Shown here in pieces: positions 49,041-60,993 of a stretch of 64,000 nt of DNA; within the stretch, counting starts at the first letter, position 1; each line of letters begins with the position of its first letter. The translations under genes were made by a program, and so were the position numbers. The notes below the pieces were generated by a model, which saw only the letters and a list, made by a program, of their open reading frames with translations, made no database searches and had not been told where the DNA came from. The DNA is from Galerina marginata (taxonomy: Eukaryota > Basidiomycota > Agaricomycetes > Agaricales > Galerinaceae). The stretch is taken from positions 248,001 to 312,000 of the forward strand of contig JAECYW010000018.1 of the NCBI GenBank assembly GCA_023014335.1, read 5' to 3'.

Positions 49041-52000
49041 ATGTATCCTCTAACTTGGCTGTTCTTGCTATGGCCTCTGACCACACTCTACTCTTATCTT
49101 AGCTATCTTTCTGGCTCTCAGGAATTCAGAGTGTTCTATGAATCTTCATATATTGAAGTTATAACATATAAACCTCTACTTTCCTCTGGTCACTCTGGGT
49201 TGCTATTAAATGATCTCATTCCTTTAGATTGTTTTATCCTTAAACCTACAAATATTTCTGGGATAAAAACAGGCAAGTTGAAGTCTTTTTTTTCAAATTT
49301 AATAAATTCTAATATTCAATTTAATTTTCTAGTTCAAGAGAATGTCCTTTCTGTGGCATTAGCATCTTCTAACATTGATCTGGCATTCATATTTGACACT
49401 GATTTGGCATTGACACTTGGCACTAATTTGGCATTATCAGTTAATAGTGATATAAATTTATTATCTTCATTGACATTAGCATTTCAAACAAATCTGATAC
49501 ATAATTTACATTGGCATTGGGATGGTATTTCATGTGGTATTAAATTTGGTATTGATTGTAAGATAACTTATAATCAATCTCAAAATCAACATATTTTTAA
49601 TTGGAAAAAAATTGAGATATACTTTGAAAAAAAACTACTTCAATTCCAAACCTCTTTTATTCTTGAATTCTATATTAGATTTATGCTTTCTATTTTGAAT
49701 ATGTCAGATATAATTTTCAAAAAGGATTTGCCTTACATTCAATGTCAAATACTAAATTTAAAATTTCAAAGAAACTGTTATTATCAACATGATTTTAAAG
49801 CTAAAATGAACAAACTTAAAGGTCATACTATTATTGTCCACCCATTTCCAATTCTTAAAGCTGTGATTATCCCACATTTATTTGCATTCAGCCTGATTCA
49901 ACAATTTCTTCTGAAGCCAGTTTTTAAAATATTCTATAAGATTATTAAACCTATAAAAATAGAAGTTTATAAAATGTTATTTGAAACCATAATCTGTCTT
50001 TCAGATGTGAATAAATGTGAAACTTCTAAAGCCAGAATTGTAGGAGGTGGACCATTATATGAATTTACTTATAGTGAACTTGCATCCTATACTTCTCAAG
50101 TTAAACCTGATGAAAAATATTTATTTCAGTCATATATACTTGAATCAGAAAAATCATCAGTTGTAAAACAATGTTCAGACCTAATTTCTGTCTCTGGAAT
50201 ACCTTTAAATAATATTTTATCTCAATTAAGTATTTCTCATCTGAAAATCATTGCAATTGCACATGGTTTAAAAGTTCATTCAAAAATCAAAACTCATGAA
50301 CTTCAAGCCATGATTGGATCACATACATGTTACTCTTGTCCTTTATATGTATGTATCTTTAAAAGTATTGATCAAACACAAAAACTAGAAAAGAAAAAAG
50401 CTAATAATTTAAAAGCAGTTAAAGCATATCAAATGTCAAATTCTGAAAAATATAAATCTGGTAATTTGAAAGCAGTCAAAACATACCAGACATCTAATCC
50501 TGAGAAATATAAATCTGGAAATTTAAAAGCAGTCAAAAATTATCAAATATCAAATACTGAAAAATATAAGTCAGATCATTTAGCAGCAGTCAAAAAAAAC
50601 CAGATAAAATCAGCAACTAAATTTCCACCTTCTTCATTGTCTGATAAACTTCAACATTTAATCATATCCAAATTTTGCAATGATACAAAACCCAATAAAT
50701 TTGAGGAAACTGGATGTTCTGTCTGTGGAAAATTAACACTTCTTATAGATCTATTAAAATTATCTGATTTAAATTTAAACCTTGATTTTTTGCATCAACC
50801 AGGTGTAACTCAAGTTGAAAGACATTCATCAGATGACTCATTTGAGGAAATTAATGGTCCTGTACTTGAACATAATTTGGATAGTATTTGTAAATCTTGC
50901 TATAAATCTGTGTCAAAAGGAAAAATACCTATACTTGCATTAGCAAATGGAAAATGGTTAGGAAAGGTGCCACCTGAACTTCAAAATTTATCATATGCTG
51001 AACAATTACTTGTTGCTCGTGTTCGGCATAATAGATGTTTGGTTAGAGTTTCATCTGGAATGCATAAAATGAGAGCTAATGCTATTTCATTTGCTAATCC
51101 AATACCTAAAATCTATAATATTCTTCCACCACCAGTAGAAGAAATGGATGATGTTTTAGCATTTATTTATACTGGCCCATGTAAGCCCACTAAGTCTGAT
51201 TTTGAAAGAATCCCACTTTTAGTTCGTCATAAAAAGGTTGCAGCTGCACTTGAATGGTTGAAATTAAATCATCAAGATTATTTTGACTTGGAAATTTCAT
51301 ATGAAAACCTTAAAGCCTATCCAGAAGATGTTCCACCAGTTGTAATTGACTATAAAGAATCAATTTCCAATAAAGATCCAGAATCTACTGCTGTAAATGA
51401 TATGGAGGATGAAATTGGTACTGAAAATGGACCTTGTCCTTTTGTAGTACATGGCTTGACTGGAGAAGAATATTCAACAAAAAGTCTCAAAGCTTTAAAA
51501 GCCATTGCACTTAAACATTTAACTGATAATAAAAAAATTCTTGCAGTTGGACATGAAAAAAATCCACAATCAATTTATAATAATCCCCAACTTTTCCCTC
51601 AAATGATGCCTTGGTTATTTCCCTATGGACTTGGTGGAATTGGAAACAAGCTTCAGAAAAATCATATATCTGACTTGGCTCATAAAAGACATTTGCTGAT
51701 GTATTATGATAAAAGATTTCAGACTGATCCACATTTTCCACTTATTGCTTTTAATCATGAACAAATAAAAGAGAGTACAACAGCTGGATATTTACTGGCA
51801 AATAAGCCTAAGTTTGAAAATATTTCTAAAAGACTAATGGAAGTTGATGTTGGAGTTCTTACTAATTTGATCAAAGGAATGGAAGAAGGTGAAAGAGTAA
51901 AACCTGAAACTGATGAGGAAAAACTTTGCTTTCAGTTAATTAAAGACTTGGATCATGTTGGTGGATCAGTTAAAGGCTCAACTACCACCAAAAAATATAT

Positions 52001-52487
52001 GCGCAATGAAATTTGGTCTTTGATTTCATATTTAGGTGCACCTTCATGGTTTATTACATTTTCCCCAGCTGACAATAAACATCCAATAAGTCTATATTTT
52101 GCAGATACTCAGGAAAAATTTAGCCCATTATTAAGAAATGAAAATGAGCGCTTCAGATTAATAGCTCATAATCCTGTAGCTGGTGCTAGATTTTTTCATT
52201 TTATGTGTGAAATGTTCATTAAACATGTTCTTGGAGTTGGAGAAAATCATGCTGGTCTCTATGGAAATACAAATGCATATTATGGAACTGTTGAGCAACA
52301 AGGAAGATTGACTTTACATATGCATATGTTACTTTGGTTAAAAGGTGCTTTATCTCCTCAGGAAATTAGAGATAAAATCATGGATCCAACTTCAGAATTT
52401 CAAAAGCAAATGGTTGAATATTTAGAAAGTGTCCACATTGGTGAATTTATGACTGGAACTCACACTTCAGTGGCCCCTTATGACTAA
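49041..52487 (+). pseudogene. Helitron replication protein, truncated after the HUH motif
   Basis: Single 1148-codon frame from ATG 49041, unusually AT-rich and intronless compared with its neighbours. Residues ~450-520 hold four ~19-residue repeats (NLKAVKAYQMSNSEKYKSG type). A DUF6570-like block follows (CKSCYKSVSKGKIPILALAN, LVARVRHNRCLVRVSSGMHK), then the Helitron helicase-like N domain with FPQMMPWLFPYG, LGAPSWFITFSPADN and the HUH motif in LTLHMHMLLWLKG. Full proteins continue with the catalytic tyrosines and a PIF1-type helicase. Here the frame ends 12 codons after ESVHIGEFMTG at the junction with the terminal block beginning at 52463. No helicase is found beyond, so it cannot be autonomous. 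Confidence 0.9.
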
Positions 52488-52830
52488 CCTATTAGGTTGA
52501 TTAATTCCTGATAGGAAATACAACCTAAAGGTAGGCCTAAAATGATTTATAAAAACATTTTATGCAAATCATTTTCTGCCAATAATAAAAACATTTTAGA
52601 AAATGTTTTTTAATAAAATGATTCTGCAACTCTAAATATAGATAAATGGAAAACATTTTTGTATGTGAAAACATTTCATATAAAAATGTTTTCAGGACTG
52701 TAAATTTTGTGACACAGAAAATGTTTTTCATAGTTAAAATAATTAATATTCTTGAGGAGTGCCAGGGGTCCTAAAATAAAAAAAACTTTTGTTGTTTCCA
52801 GCAGTACTGGCACAGTCCCAGGAATATCTC
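52463..52830 (+). repeat. Conserved terminal block of the AT-hook element, right copy
   Basis: CACTTCAGTGGCCCC, CCTATTAGG, GATAGGAAATACA, AAAACATTTT-type motifs and GTGCCAGGGGTCCTA in the same order as the minus strand of 8960-9381. It interrupts or borders the Helitron frame. Confidence 0.75.
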
Positions 52831-53054
52831 AAGGCTTATTACTGGCCCACACAACAATAAGAAGCAAAAAAACATACTTTAAGAAGAAATCCAATCCAAT
52901 GAATCAATATGCAAATATAAAGACTGAGCATCTGAAGTATACAATGTAAAGAAGAACTCTACCACCACCCAAGTCACCACAAGTGGGCTGCAAGTAAAAC
53001 TAAAGATGTAATGAGTTCATTAAAATATTACAATGTCAAAGCTAGACTGCTGCA

Positions 53055-54160
53055 AGGGAAATATAGAATGGTGAAAAGTTGGAGGATTTTGGGATAAGAT
53101 AGATGGTTCAATTCAAAGACATCTTGCTTATGCATGACACCTAAGCAACCGAAAAGTCGGAGGATTTTGGGACAAAATAGATGGATCAATTGAAAGACAT
53201 CTTGCTTATGCATGACACCTAAGCAACCGAAAAGTCGGAGGAATTTGGGACAAAATAGATGGATCAATTCAAAGACATCTTGCTTATGCATGACACCTAA
53301 GCAACCGAAAAGTTGGAGGAATTCAGGACAAGATAGATGGGCCAATTCAAAGACATCTTGCTTATGCATGACACCCAAGCAACCGAAAAGTCGGAGGAAT
53401 TCGGGACAAGATAGATGGTTCAATTCAAAGACATCTTGCTTACCGATCTCACTTAAGCAAGTCAAAAGTCGGAGGAATTTAGGACAAGATAGATGGTTCA
53501 ATTCAAAGACATCTTGCTTATGCATGACACCCAAGCAACCGAAAAGTCGGAGGAATTTGGGACAAGATAGATGGGTCAATTCAAAGACATCTTGCTTATG
53601 CATGACACCTAAGCAACCGAAAAGTCGGAGGAATTCGGGACAAGATAGATGGTTCAATTCAAAGACATCTTGCTTATGCATGACACCTAAGCAACCGAAA
53701 AGTCAGAGGAATTCGGGACAAGATAGATGGTTCAATTCAAAGACATCTTGCTTACCGATCTCACTTAAGCAACCGAAAAGTCGGAGGATTTTGGGACAAG
53801 ATAGATGGTTCAATTCAAAGACATCTTGCTTATGCATCACACCTAAGCAACCAAAAAGTCGGAGGATTTTGGGATAAAATAGATGGATCAATTCAAAGAC
53901 ATCTTGCTTACCGATCTCACTTAAGCAAGTCAAAAGTCGGAGGATTTTGGGACAAGATAGATGGGTCAATTCAAAGACATCTTGCTTATGCATGACACCT
54001 AAGCAACCGAAAAGTCAGAGGAATTCGGGACAAGATAGATGGTTCAATTCAAAGACATCTTGCTTACTGATCTCACTTAAGCAAGTCAAAAGTCGGAGGA
54101 TTTTGGGACAAGATAGATGGGTCAATTCAAAGACATCTTGCTTATGCATGACATGTTACC
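53055..54160. repeat. 78-bp satellite, open on both strands
   Basis: About fourteen units of 78 bp, e.g. GACATCTTGC at 53118, 53196 and 53274. Each unit alternates a TATGCATGACACCTAAGCAA or a TACCGATCTCACTTAAGCAA half with a constant AAAGTCGGAGGA half. Because 78 is 26 codons, one frame on each strand stays open (about 220 codons plus, 217 minus) and encodes 26-residue repeats. No promoter or start context suggests a real protein. Confidence 0.9.
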
Positions 54161-54339
54161 TGTGCCAGTGCATATCTGCAAGTGAATTCAAGAAGGTGAA
54201 AATGTTATTACAGCATGGCCCAAGTCACTTCAAGTGAAATTCAGGTCGCCGTCAGTTCATTGCACATATCATGGCATTCCACAAGTGAACCTGAGGATCC
54301 AATAAATTTTGAGGATGCACAGAATCCACTAGAGAATAA

Positions 54340-54840
54340 TCCAAGTCATTGAGCGCGAATCTTAGAAAGCAAAGAGAACAGCATGTCCAATGCTTTAAAA
54401 AACATCAGTGAAGTCTGTCTGGCTGAATCCAATAGAGAATAATCCAAGTCATTGAGCGCAAATCTTAGAAAGCAAAGAGGACAACATGTCCAATGCTTTA
54501 AAAAACATCAGTGAAGTCTGTCTGGCTAAGAGAATTTTAGAAAGCAAAGAGGACAACATTTCCAATGCTTTAAAAAACATCAGTGAAGTCCGTCTGGCTG
54601 AATCCACCAGAGAATAATCCAAGTCATTGAGCGCAAATCTTAGAAAGCAAAGAGGACAACATGTCCAATGCTTTAAAAAACATCAGTGAAGTCTGTCTAG
54701 CTAAGAGAATTTTAGAAAGCAAAGAGGACAACATTTCCAATGCTTTAAAAAACATCAGTGAAGTCCGTCTGGCTAACAGAATCATACAAAGCAAAGAGGA
54801 CAACATTTACAATGCTCCAAAAAATTATTGGTGAAGTCTT
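54340..54840. repeat. Second tandem array (AAAGCAAAGAGGACAACAT)
   Basis: Five to six units of about 72-125 bp containing AGCAAAGAGGACAACAT, CAATGCTTTAAAAAACATCA and GTGAAGTCTGTCTGGCT. Longer units add an AATAATCCAAGTCATTGAGC insert. No coding content. Confidence 0.8.
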
Positions 54841-54879
54841 TCTGGCCAATGGCACAGAAAGATCATGATCAATCAGTAT

Positions 54880-56330
54880 TATATTCTTTCCACAGAAAAT
54901 GTTTTAGTTGTAGTTAAAATGTTTTTAATATTGTTAAAATGATTTTAAGAGGAAATAAATGTTTTTTAACCTAAAGAAAATGGGTTTGACCCAGTGAAAA
55001 GATTTTAACCCTAAAGAAAAAACATTTTACTACCATCAATCGTCATCTAAAAGGATTTTAGCAAGGTTAAAAACATTTTAAAGTCACCAGAAAACATTTT
55101 ACCAAAGGGAAAAATGTTTTTCCATAATCAGAACTCATTTTATACTGTACATGTCTGGATATCAAATTCTGTACCCATGAAATTTAAAATAAGCTCAGGC
55201 ACATCCAAAATGGATGAAAAATAACTGAGATAAAGCCAAAGCACTGCTTTCAGCACATTCCACTCATTTTTTGCCTTCCAAAATATGCCTTAGAACATTG
55301 TAAGGGGAACTCCGCTTCTGATTTCCAAAGCTCCAATTTCTGGGTCCGATGTTCCGGAGTTCTGCTCTGCTCCACTGTTTCGGACATCATTCCGAAGAAT
55401 TCATTTTATTTATGGACTTTATTTTATTTTATTATTTTGCAGGCGACACTTCCCCTAAAGTGCCTTTTCTTATATATACTGCTCACCTAGGATTGGGTTC
55501 CCACTCTTCCCACTTTGGTTCTCTCCCAAGCGCGTTTAGATAGATTAGATTAAATCACTGCATTTAATATATTGACTTTGGTTCCCTGCTAGTTCTCTGA
55601 TCCCGTTTCCGGCATCCTGGACTTCAGTTGCCCCTACAGGCATGGTGCTGACTTTCTGGTCTCCTGACCATAAATTGGGGCATGTTGTTAGGCTAGACAC
55701 TGTTCATAGCTGAGGCCAAAGCTCTGTTTGTTCTGTTCTGTATTCCACGTTCTGGCAGAATCTTGGAATGTCCAGACTCAGTCCTAACAGCAGGTAATAT
55801 TTGAGAGGCAGTAAAACCTCTGCAATATTACACAACATACAGTAAGTCCATCCAAAAAACATTTTCAAAACCCTTGTAAACCTTTTTGTGTGTTACTCAA
55901 AACATTTAATCCCTATTTAAAACATTTTACCCTTGTTCAAAACATTTTTTAACATGTCCAAAAACATTTTCTTGCTGCTCAAAACATTTTACCCTTATTC
56001 AAAACATTTTTTAACATGTCCAAAACATTTTCTTGCTGCTCAAAACATTTTACCCTGGTTGTATATTCTTTTGAGGGCCTGAAAACCTTTTGAACCTTAT
56101 ATAAAACATTTAGATGTGCCCATAAATGTTTTTACAAAGTTCAAAACATTTCCAGATTTAAACAAAACATTTTGAGGCAGTTTTAAATGATTTAGCCCTG
56201 TAAAAAATCTTATTAGACAAGAAAACATTATTGCAAGAGTGAAACTGCTTCTAATGGTAGAGTAACACATGTTTTCAGGTGCCCAAAAGCATTTTCAGCC
56301 TATGCAGAACAGTTTAAGATTTACACCAGT
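54880..56330. repeat. Phased AAAACATTTT array, right copy, with an unrelated insert
   Basis: At 55845-56070 at least seven consecutive AAAACATTTT words are spaced 20-22 bp apart, and looser copies extend to 56300 and over 54890-55130. The segment about 55290-55800 lacks the motif, holds a TATATATAC box and a TGTTAGG...CCTAACA pair, and may be an insertion of unknown type. Confidence 0.75.
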
Positions 56331-56724
56331 CTAAGACTCAGTTCAAGGCACTGGAGGCTATAACACTAGACTGGGCCAGACATTAAAACACTAACCACAA
56401 GCATTTTATCAATTTCTCAAGTCAGAATGAGTAATGCAACTGATAGATTTTTGAATACCAACAGACACAACTGAAGGTAAGGTATAAGAACGTAATGACA
56501 GGACAGCAGTAACCAGCCAGGTTCAAGTAAAGACAGTACAGCTATAACCAGCCAGGCTCATGTAAAGACAGGACAGCTAAAATCAGCCACACTCATCTAA
56601 AGACTAAGAAGAATCAAGACCATGATGCAACAAAACAATAAAGAACAATATGCAAATATGTGGCAAAAGAGCAGAAGATAACCCACAGAAGACTCGCAAA
56701 ACATCCAACTTGACTCTGATCATA

Positions 56725-59700
56725 CTAAACCTCACTATTGAACTGGTATCTTGCAAGTTCCTCAGCCTCATCTTCGTCCATATAATCATCGTAAAATCGA
56801 GGAGCTCGAGCCTGACCCATGCGACTAGACTCTGCACTGACTTGCCCAGATGGACCAGATGCTGAACGTGGCTGAGCATGACCAAAGGACTGAATTGGTT
56901 GAGATGTGGCATGGTCAGTTGATACAGGACCCGACATCGAACGTGGCTGAGCCCGAGACTGTGCAAGAGAAGGAGCCCGATGCATGGTGGTAGGCACCCG
57001 AGTGGCTGGATGATGAGGAGGAAGAGGGCGAGATGAAGGTGGTTTCGTTAACTGCTCATAAAACGCATTTGATGGAAGCTGAGCAGAGGGAGGAGGAACT
57101 CCAGGAGCCATGAGGAATGGCCTCTGATGAACAGGAACTGCCAGACGTCGATAGGCATAGCGTCCCATTTCTCCTCGGTGAGAAGTTGCCAACTCTTCTT
57201 CATATGCAGTTGCTTGTTGCCGGAGAACTGCAATATTAGGTTCTTCAAAGCGGCCAACATCCTTTCCTCCTCTAGATTCATCGATGAGCTGATAGCCCAC
57301 AAAGTCATCTGGTCCCCGGACAGCATGAGTTGCAGACACCTTAGGATAGGCCACATGACGAGAGGATGGAGGGAGTGGGTTGACAGCCAGGGTGTCATTC
57401 ATAGATTGTTGAGGAAGGGGCTGAGAAGGAAGAGTAGGAGAGAGGGAGGGGTTTCGAGCAACCACAGAAGGTTTAGAAGCTGCCTGACCAACTGTCTTCT
57501 TCTTCTTCTTGTCCAGGACATCCCTTGCAAAAAGAAGAGTCACCTCCTGATCACTAACAACCAGAGGGATCTCTCCATAGGGAACCGACCCCACAATTAT
57601 TCCTTTCTCAACTGTCAAAGGCCACATAAGACTCATATAAACAATTGAAACTTATAAGACATACCAGCCATCCATGGTTCAACCTTTAAGATCCCATCTT
57701 TGGACAACTCACACAAGAGCTTCCAGTCAGACAGTCCCAACTTCGAGCAATCAAAGTAGCGGCCAGGAACAAAGAGGAGTCCATGGGGCCAGCCAACAAT
57801 TCGGAGGGAGAACGAGAGGGCCAGACTTCCAAACTTGGTCCATGGCATGGTTGACCGAATACTAGCAGAAGACACCGAGGCGATAGGGGCATCTTTATAC
57901 AAGTCAGAAGAAGAATAAGAAAAGAAAAGAAACAAATGACGTACTGAGCATCGCAAGGATTCGAGATGTAAATACGTTTCTGAAGTCAAAGGCCACCGCA
58001 TGATCAACACCTTGCTTCCTGGTTGGAATGATCCTTGTGTTTTCGGGTTCAGCCCCAGCCATATCCCGCTGCTTGCCTTTACGATCATCCTTTACAGAAG
58101 CTCTCGATCTAAAAAACCATTAGTCAAGGAGCAGGATATTATCGAGACTCGAAAACCCACCGAGCAGTATCAACGCGAGTGGATTGAGTGCCACCTTGCC
58201 CCTCATTCATGCTGTTGGCAATTCTTGCCTTGCCGATCCTGACACTAAATGAAGGAACTCAGAAGCCGAATTGCAAAGCAAGTAGTAGTAACAATACCTC
58301 AGCATTCCTGCAAACATGTCAACTAACGACTGCACCATAATATTATTCCCATCTTCTGCAATCATATCAACGACCAGCTTGGAGCCAGGCACAATGCCCG
58401 ACATCTGGCGCGCAGCCTGATCTTGACCAGTGTAAAGGACAAAGTTGAGGTGGTGGATATCGGGGTTGAATCGGGAAAGATGGTTGAGCTTTACGAGCAA
58501 TTAGCAGCTGTAAACTTCAGTATAAATTCAAATCACACTTACAGTAGCCTTGACCTCAGTGATATTGTCAGAGATTCGGATGGCCGGCGACCTCAATGCC
58601 CCCGGAAGTGTAGCCAGGTCCTCAAGGGTTTCGGTGACTTCAGCCTTGAAACCCTTGATCTCGTCTTCAGTACGTCTTTCAGGATCAGTGCGATCCTTAT
58701 AGCGACTGTGTGCACGTATGCGAAAGGCCTCAACTATCAAAAGAAATCAGTTAATATGTAGAAAATTATATTACAAGAAGTCACGTACGACCTTCACCAG
58801 GTACAGGGGCAACCCTAGCCTCGACCGCTTGGTGAGAATTCCAGGAGTTGGGTGCGCGCTTCTCAGTAACCCTGCCGGCGCACTTGAGAAAAATCTCGAG
58901 CGTGGTATCATGCTCTATCGCCAATTCGACGGCCTCATCGTCGACGCGCACTCCATATGCTTCGGCGGCCGCCATCATCGTCTTCAAATATCGACCAGCC
59001 CGACCCTTGGCTTTCGGCCCTTTCGCGAGGCCATCTCCCACAGGTACGTCTACGTTAGCCGTAGTAACCGGTGCCCGAGATGCTTCCTTAGGATCGCGGA
59101 CATGACCGCTGAGTTCCCCAGAGACACCCGCCGCGTCTTGCCTACGAGCAGACTCTTTACGCTTGGAAGATGCGTTGTCAACATAGGAAGCGTCATCGGG
59201 AGGCGCTGGGCTAGATGCCACGACCTCGGCGTCAATGTCTTCCTCAGCAAGAGGTGCACTCGACTGGACGACTTCTGCCTGAAGAGTGCTGTCGTCCTCG
59301 TCATCCCCGTCTTTGTCAACCGACATAGACCTCCGGTTACGAAAGGCCCGGGTGAGTTTCGAGGCCAACACAGTTGCCTCGTAGTCGCTACCCGACAAGT
59401 CACTTTCGAGCGGAGGAGAGAGGCCGAGCGGGGGAGATTGGCCGAGAAGGCCCCGGGCAAACTTGGTGGGCATACCAGACGGACAGGCAGAGAATACATC
59501 CACCGAAGGTTGTCGACCAGCATGTGTATCCTCTCCTGAGGACCTGTAGTGTCGCTGACCACTTTGTGGGTTCCCGTCACCATCGTCGGCACCACCCTCG
59601 TCGTGGTTGGCATCGTTGGTATCACGATTGCCTCCATGGTGGTCCTTGTCGGCATCGCGGTGGCCACTATGGTCCCCTCCGTCTTCGTTTCCGTCCTCGT

Positions 59701-60993
59701 TTCCGTCCTCGTCGTCCTCGTCGTCCTCTTCGTCCTCGTCCTCTTCGTCGTCCTCGTCCTCGTCGTTCTTAGGGCCTTTACGGCTCTTCCTCTTCTTGGA
59801 CACAGCCGCCTTCTTCTGGGCTTTCTTGAAAGCCGCTGCTGCCTGACGTCCCCTTTCGGGGTGATCGGCGTGGTATTTGTTCACCCACTTTTTGGTGCTG
59901 CTTAAGTTATACCCCTCATCCTCGCTGGCCAGTTTGCGGTATCCAGGTGATGGGATACGGGGAGTGGGACGTGGCCCCAAGGGCCTAGACATAGGACCCG
60001 GCGTGCCAGCAGCAAGACCTTTATTCCTAGATAGAAAATGTAAATAAAATATCAAAAAATGAAGTGAAAGATCTCACTTGACAGGCCTGCCCGCCGGTGC
60101 GACTGGGAGATTGGCAGTTCTAATAAAAGGAGTTAGCAAAAGGAATACCTCGAGTAAGGAGATATATACCCAGACAGAGATGTTGCCCTATAGAAAAGAA
60201 CCTCGTTAAAAAAAACCCCCAAAGCAAGGTCAGAAGAGACTTACAAACGGGTTGAAGCACGGGTTGTCCTCGGAGCCGGTCTGAAAAAAAGGAGTCAGCG
60301 AAAGCTTCAGAGCCTACGTGGACCGTCATAGGGATAGGACTGTCGGCGACACAGTCAACTAACAACGGATAGGAACATGCACGAAAGATTCTGCACATGT
60401 CCTACCCAAGTAAGCGACACAGGTGGCTCAACCCGGCTGGGTTACGTAGAGAGGAAGATGCGCGAAAGATTCTGCACAACTCCTCTCTACGTAGGCGACA
60501 GAGTCCGCCTAAAGCTCATCCATTCCCATTGGCCGGCCACGTAAGTTGCAAGAGACGAAAATTGCACTGACTTGGAGGCTTGTGCGGCATCAGGACCATT
60601 GGGAGGCCGACCGCGAGAACGCTGCAAAGGAATGAGCACCTAGAAGTCTTCACCAGCGGGGAACTTACTTTGGCCGGAGGTTCATGGTCCTCGTGTTCTT
60701 GGTCGTCGGCGCTCTCCTCGACCTCACGCTTTCCAGGAGGACGACCACGGCGTTTCTGGAAACATTAATGAGTCGGCAAACTGAAAAAAAGGCAGACGAG
60801 GCTACCTTGACCACCTTAGGTTTAGCTGAAGGCGGCGCAGTGACTTCGCGCTCGCTGTCCTCACTGTCCTCTTGATGATTCTGCTTGAGCTGGTAAGGAA
60901 GAGATACTAAGTGCTAAGTGAGCGAACGGAACTAACCTTCGAGGATTTGTTGGGTTTTTTGGAATTGTCTGGAGCTTTGCGTTTGGGGGCCAT
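56725..60993 (-). CDS. AT-hook protein gene, right copy, apparently complete
   Basis: ATG 60993 (MAPKRKAPDNSKKPNKSSK) to TAG 56725-56727; about 14 exons with GT-AG introns give roughly 1,100 residues. Separate small exons carry the AT-hooks KRRGRPPGK and RSRGRPPNG. The large exon (about 60027-58791) has a basic KKRKSRKG stretch, a long Asp/Glu run and low-complexity text. Later exons encode a charged helical segment (KDRTDPERRTEDEIKGFKAE), FNPDIHHLNFVLYTG, TMPWTKFGSLALSFSL-GWPHGLLFVPGRYFD, VEKGIIVGSVPYGEIPLV and a proline-rich C-terminus ending in an acidic YDDYMDEDEAEELARY. Probably a nuclear A/T-DNA-binding protein. No catalytic motif was recognised, so it is not obviously a transposase. 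The long fourth intron carries hairpins. Confidence 0.8.
60372..60492 (-). other. Two constant-apex hairpins in the AT-hook gene intron
   Basis: Given on the plus strand: 60372-60402 pairs GGAACATG with CATGTCC around GAAAGATTCT. 60444-60492 pairs ACGTAGAGAGGA with TCCTCTCTACGT (12 bp perfect) around the same apex. On the transcribed minus strand the apex reads AGAATCTTTC. A further stem, GACTGT/ACAGTC, lies near 60340-60357. Confidence 0.75.

Larger units (their letters stand above)
52463..60993 (-). mobile_element. Large AT-hook-gene-bearing element, right copy (inferred; far end not found)
   Basis: Same component order as 1-9381 in inverse orientation: terminal block, satellites, phased AAAACATTTT array, 3' flank repeats, AT-hook gene. 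The far end should lie beyond 60993; I found no inverted CCACTGAAGTG there. The hairpin-rich stretch to 63.7 kb could still belong to it. Confidence 0.55.

Noticed and set aside
53028..54237. Repetitive proteins encoded by the 78-bp satellite
   Set aside because: Open frames on both strands follow from the unit length being a multiple of three; no start context, promoter or introns.
55290..55800. Solo LTR
   Set aside because: A TATATATAC box and a TGTTAGG...CCTAACA pair are suggestive, but the pair is only ~108 bp apart, with no target duplication, primer site or retrotransposon genes seen.
59374..59905. Plus-strand frames opposite the AT-hook gene
   Set aside because: They are the complement of the Asp/Glu-rich exon (GTC/CTC runs), a compositional shadow of the real minus-strand gene.
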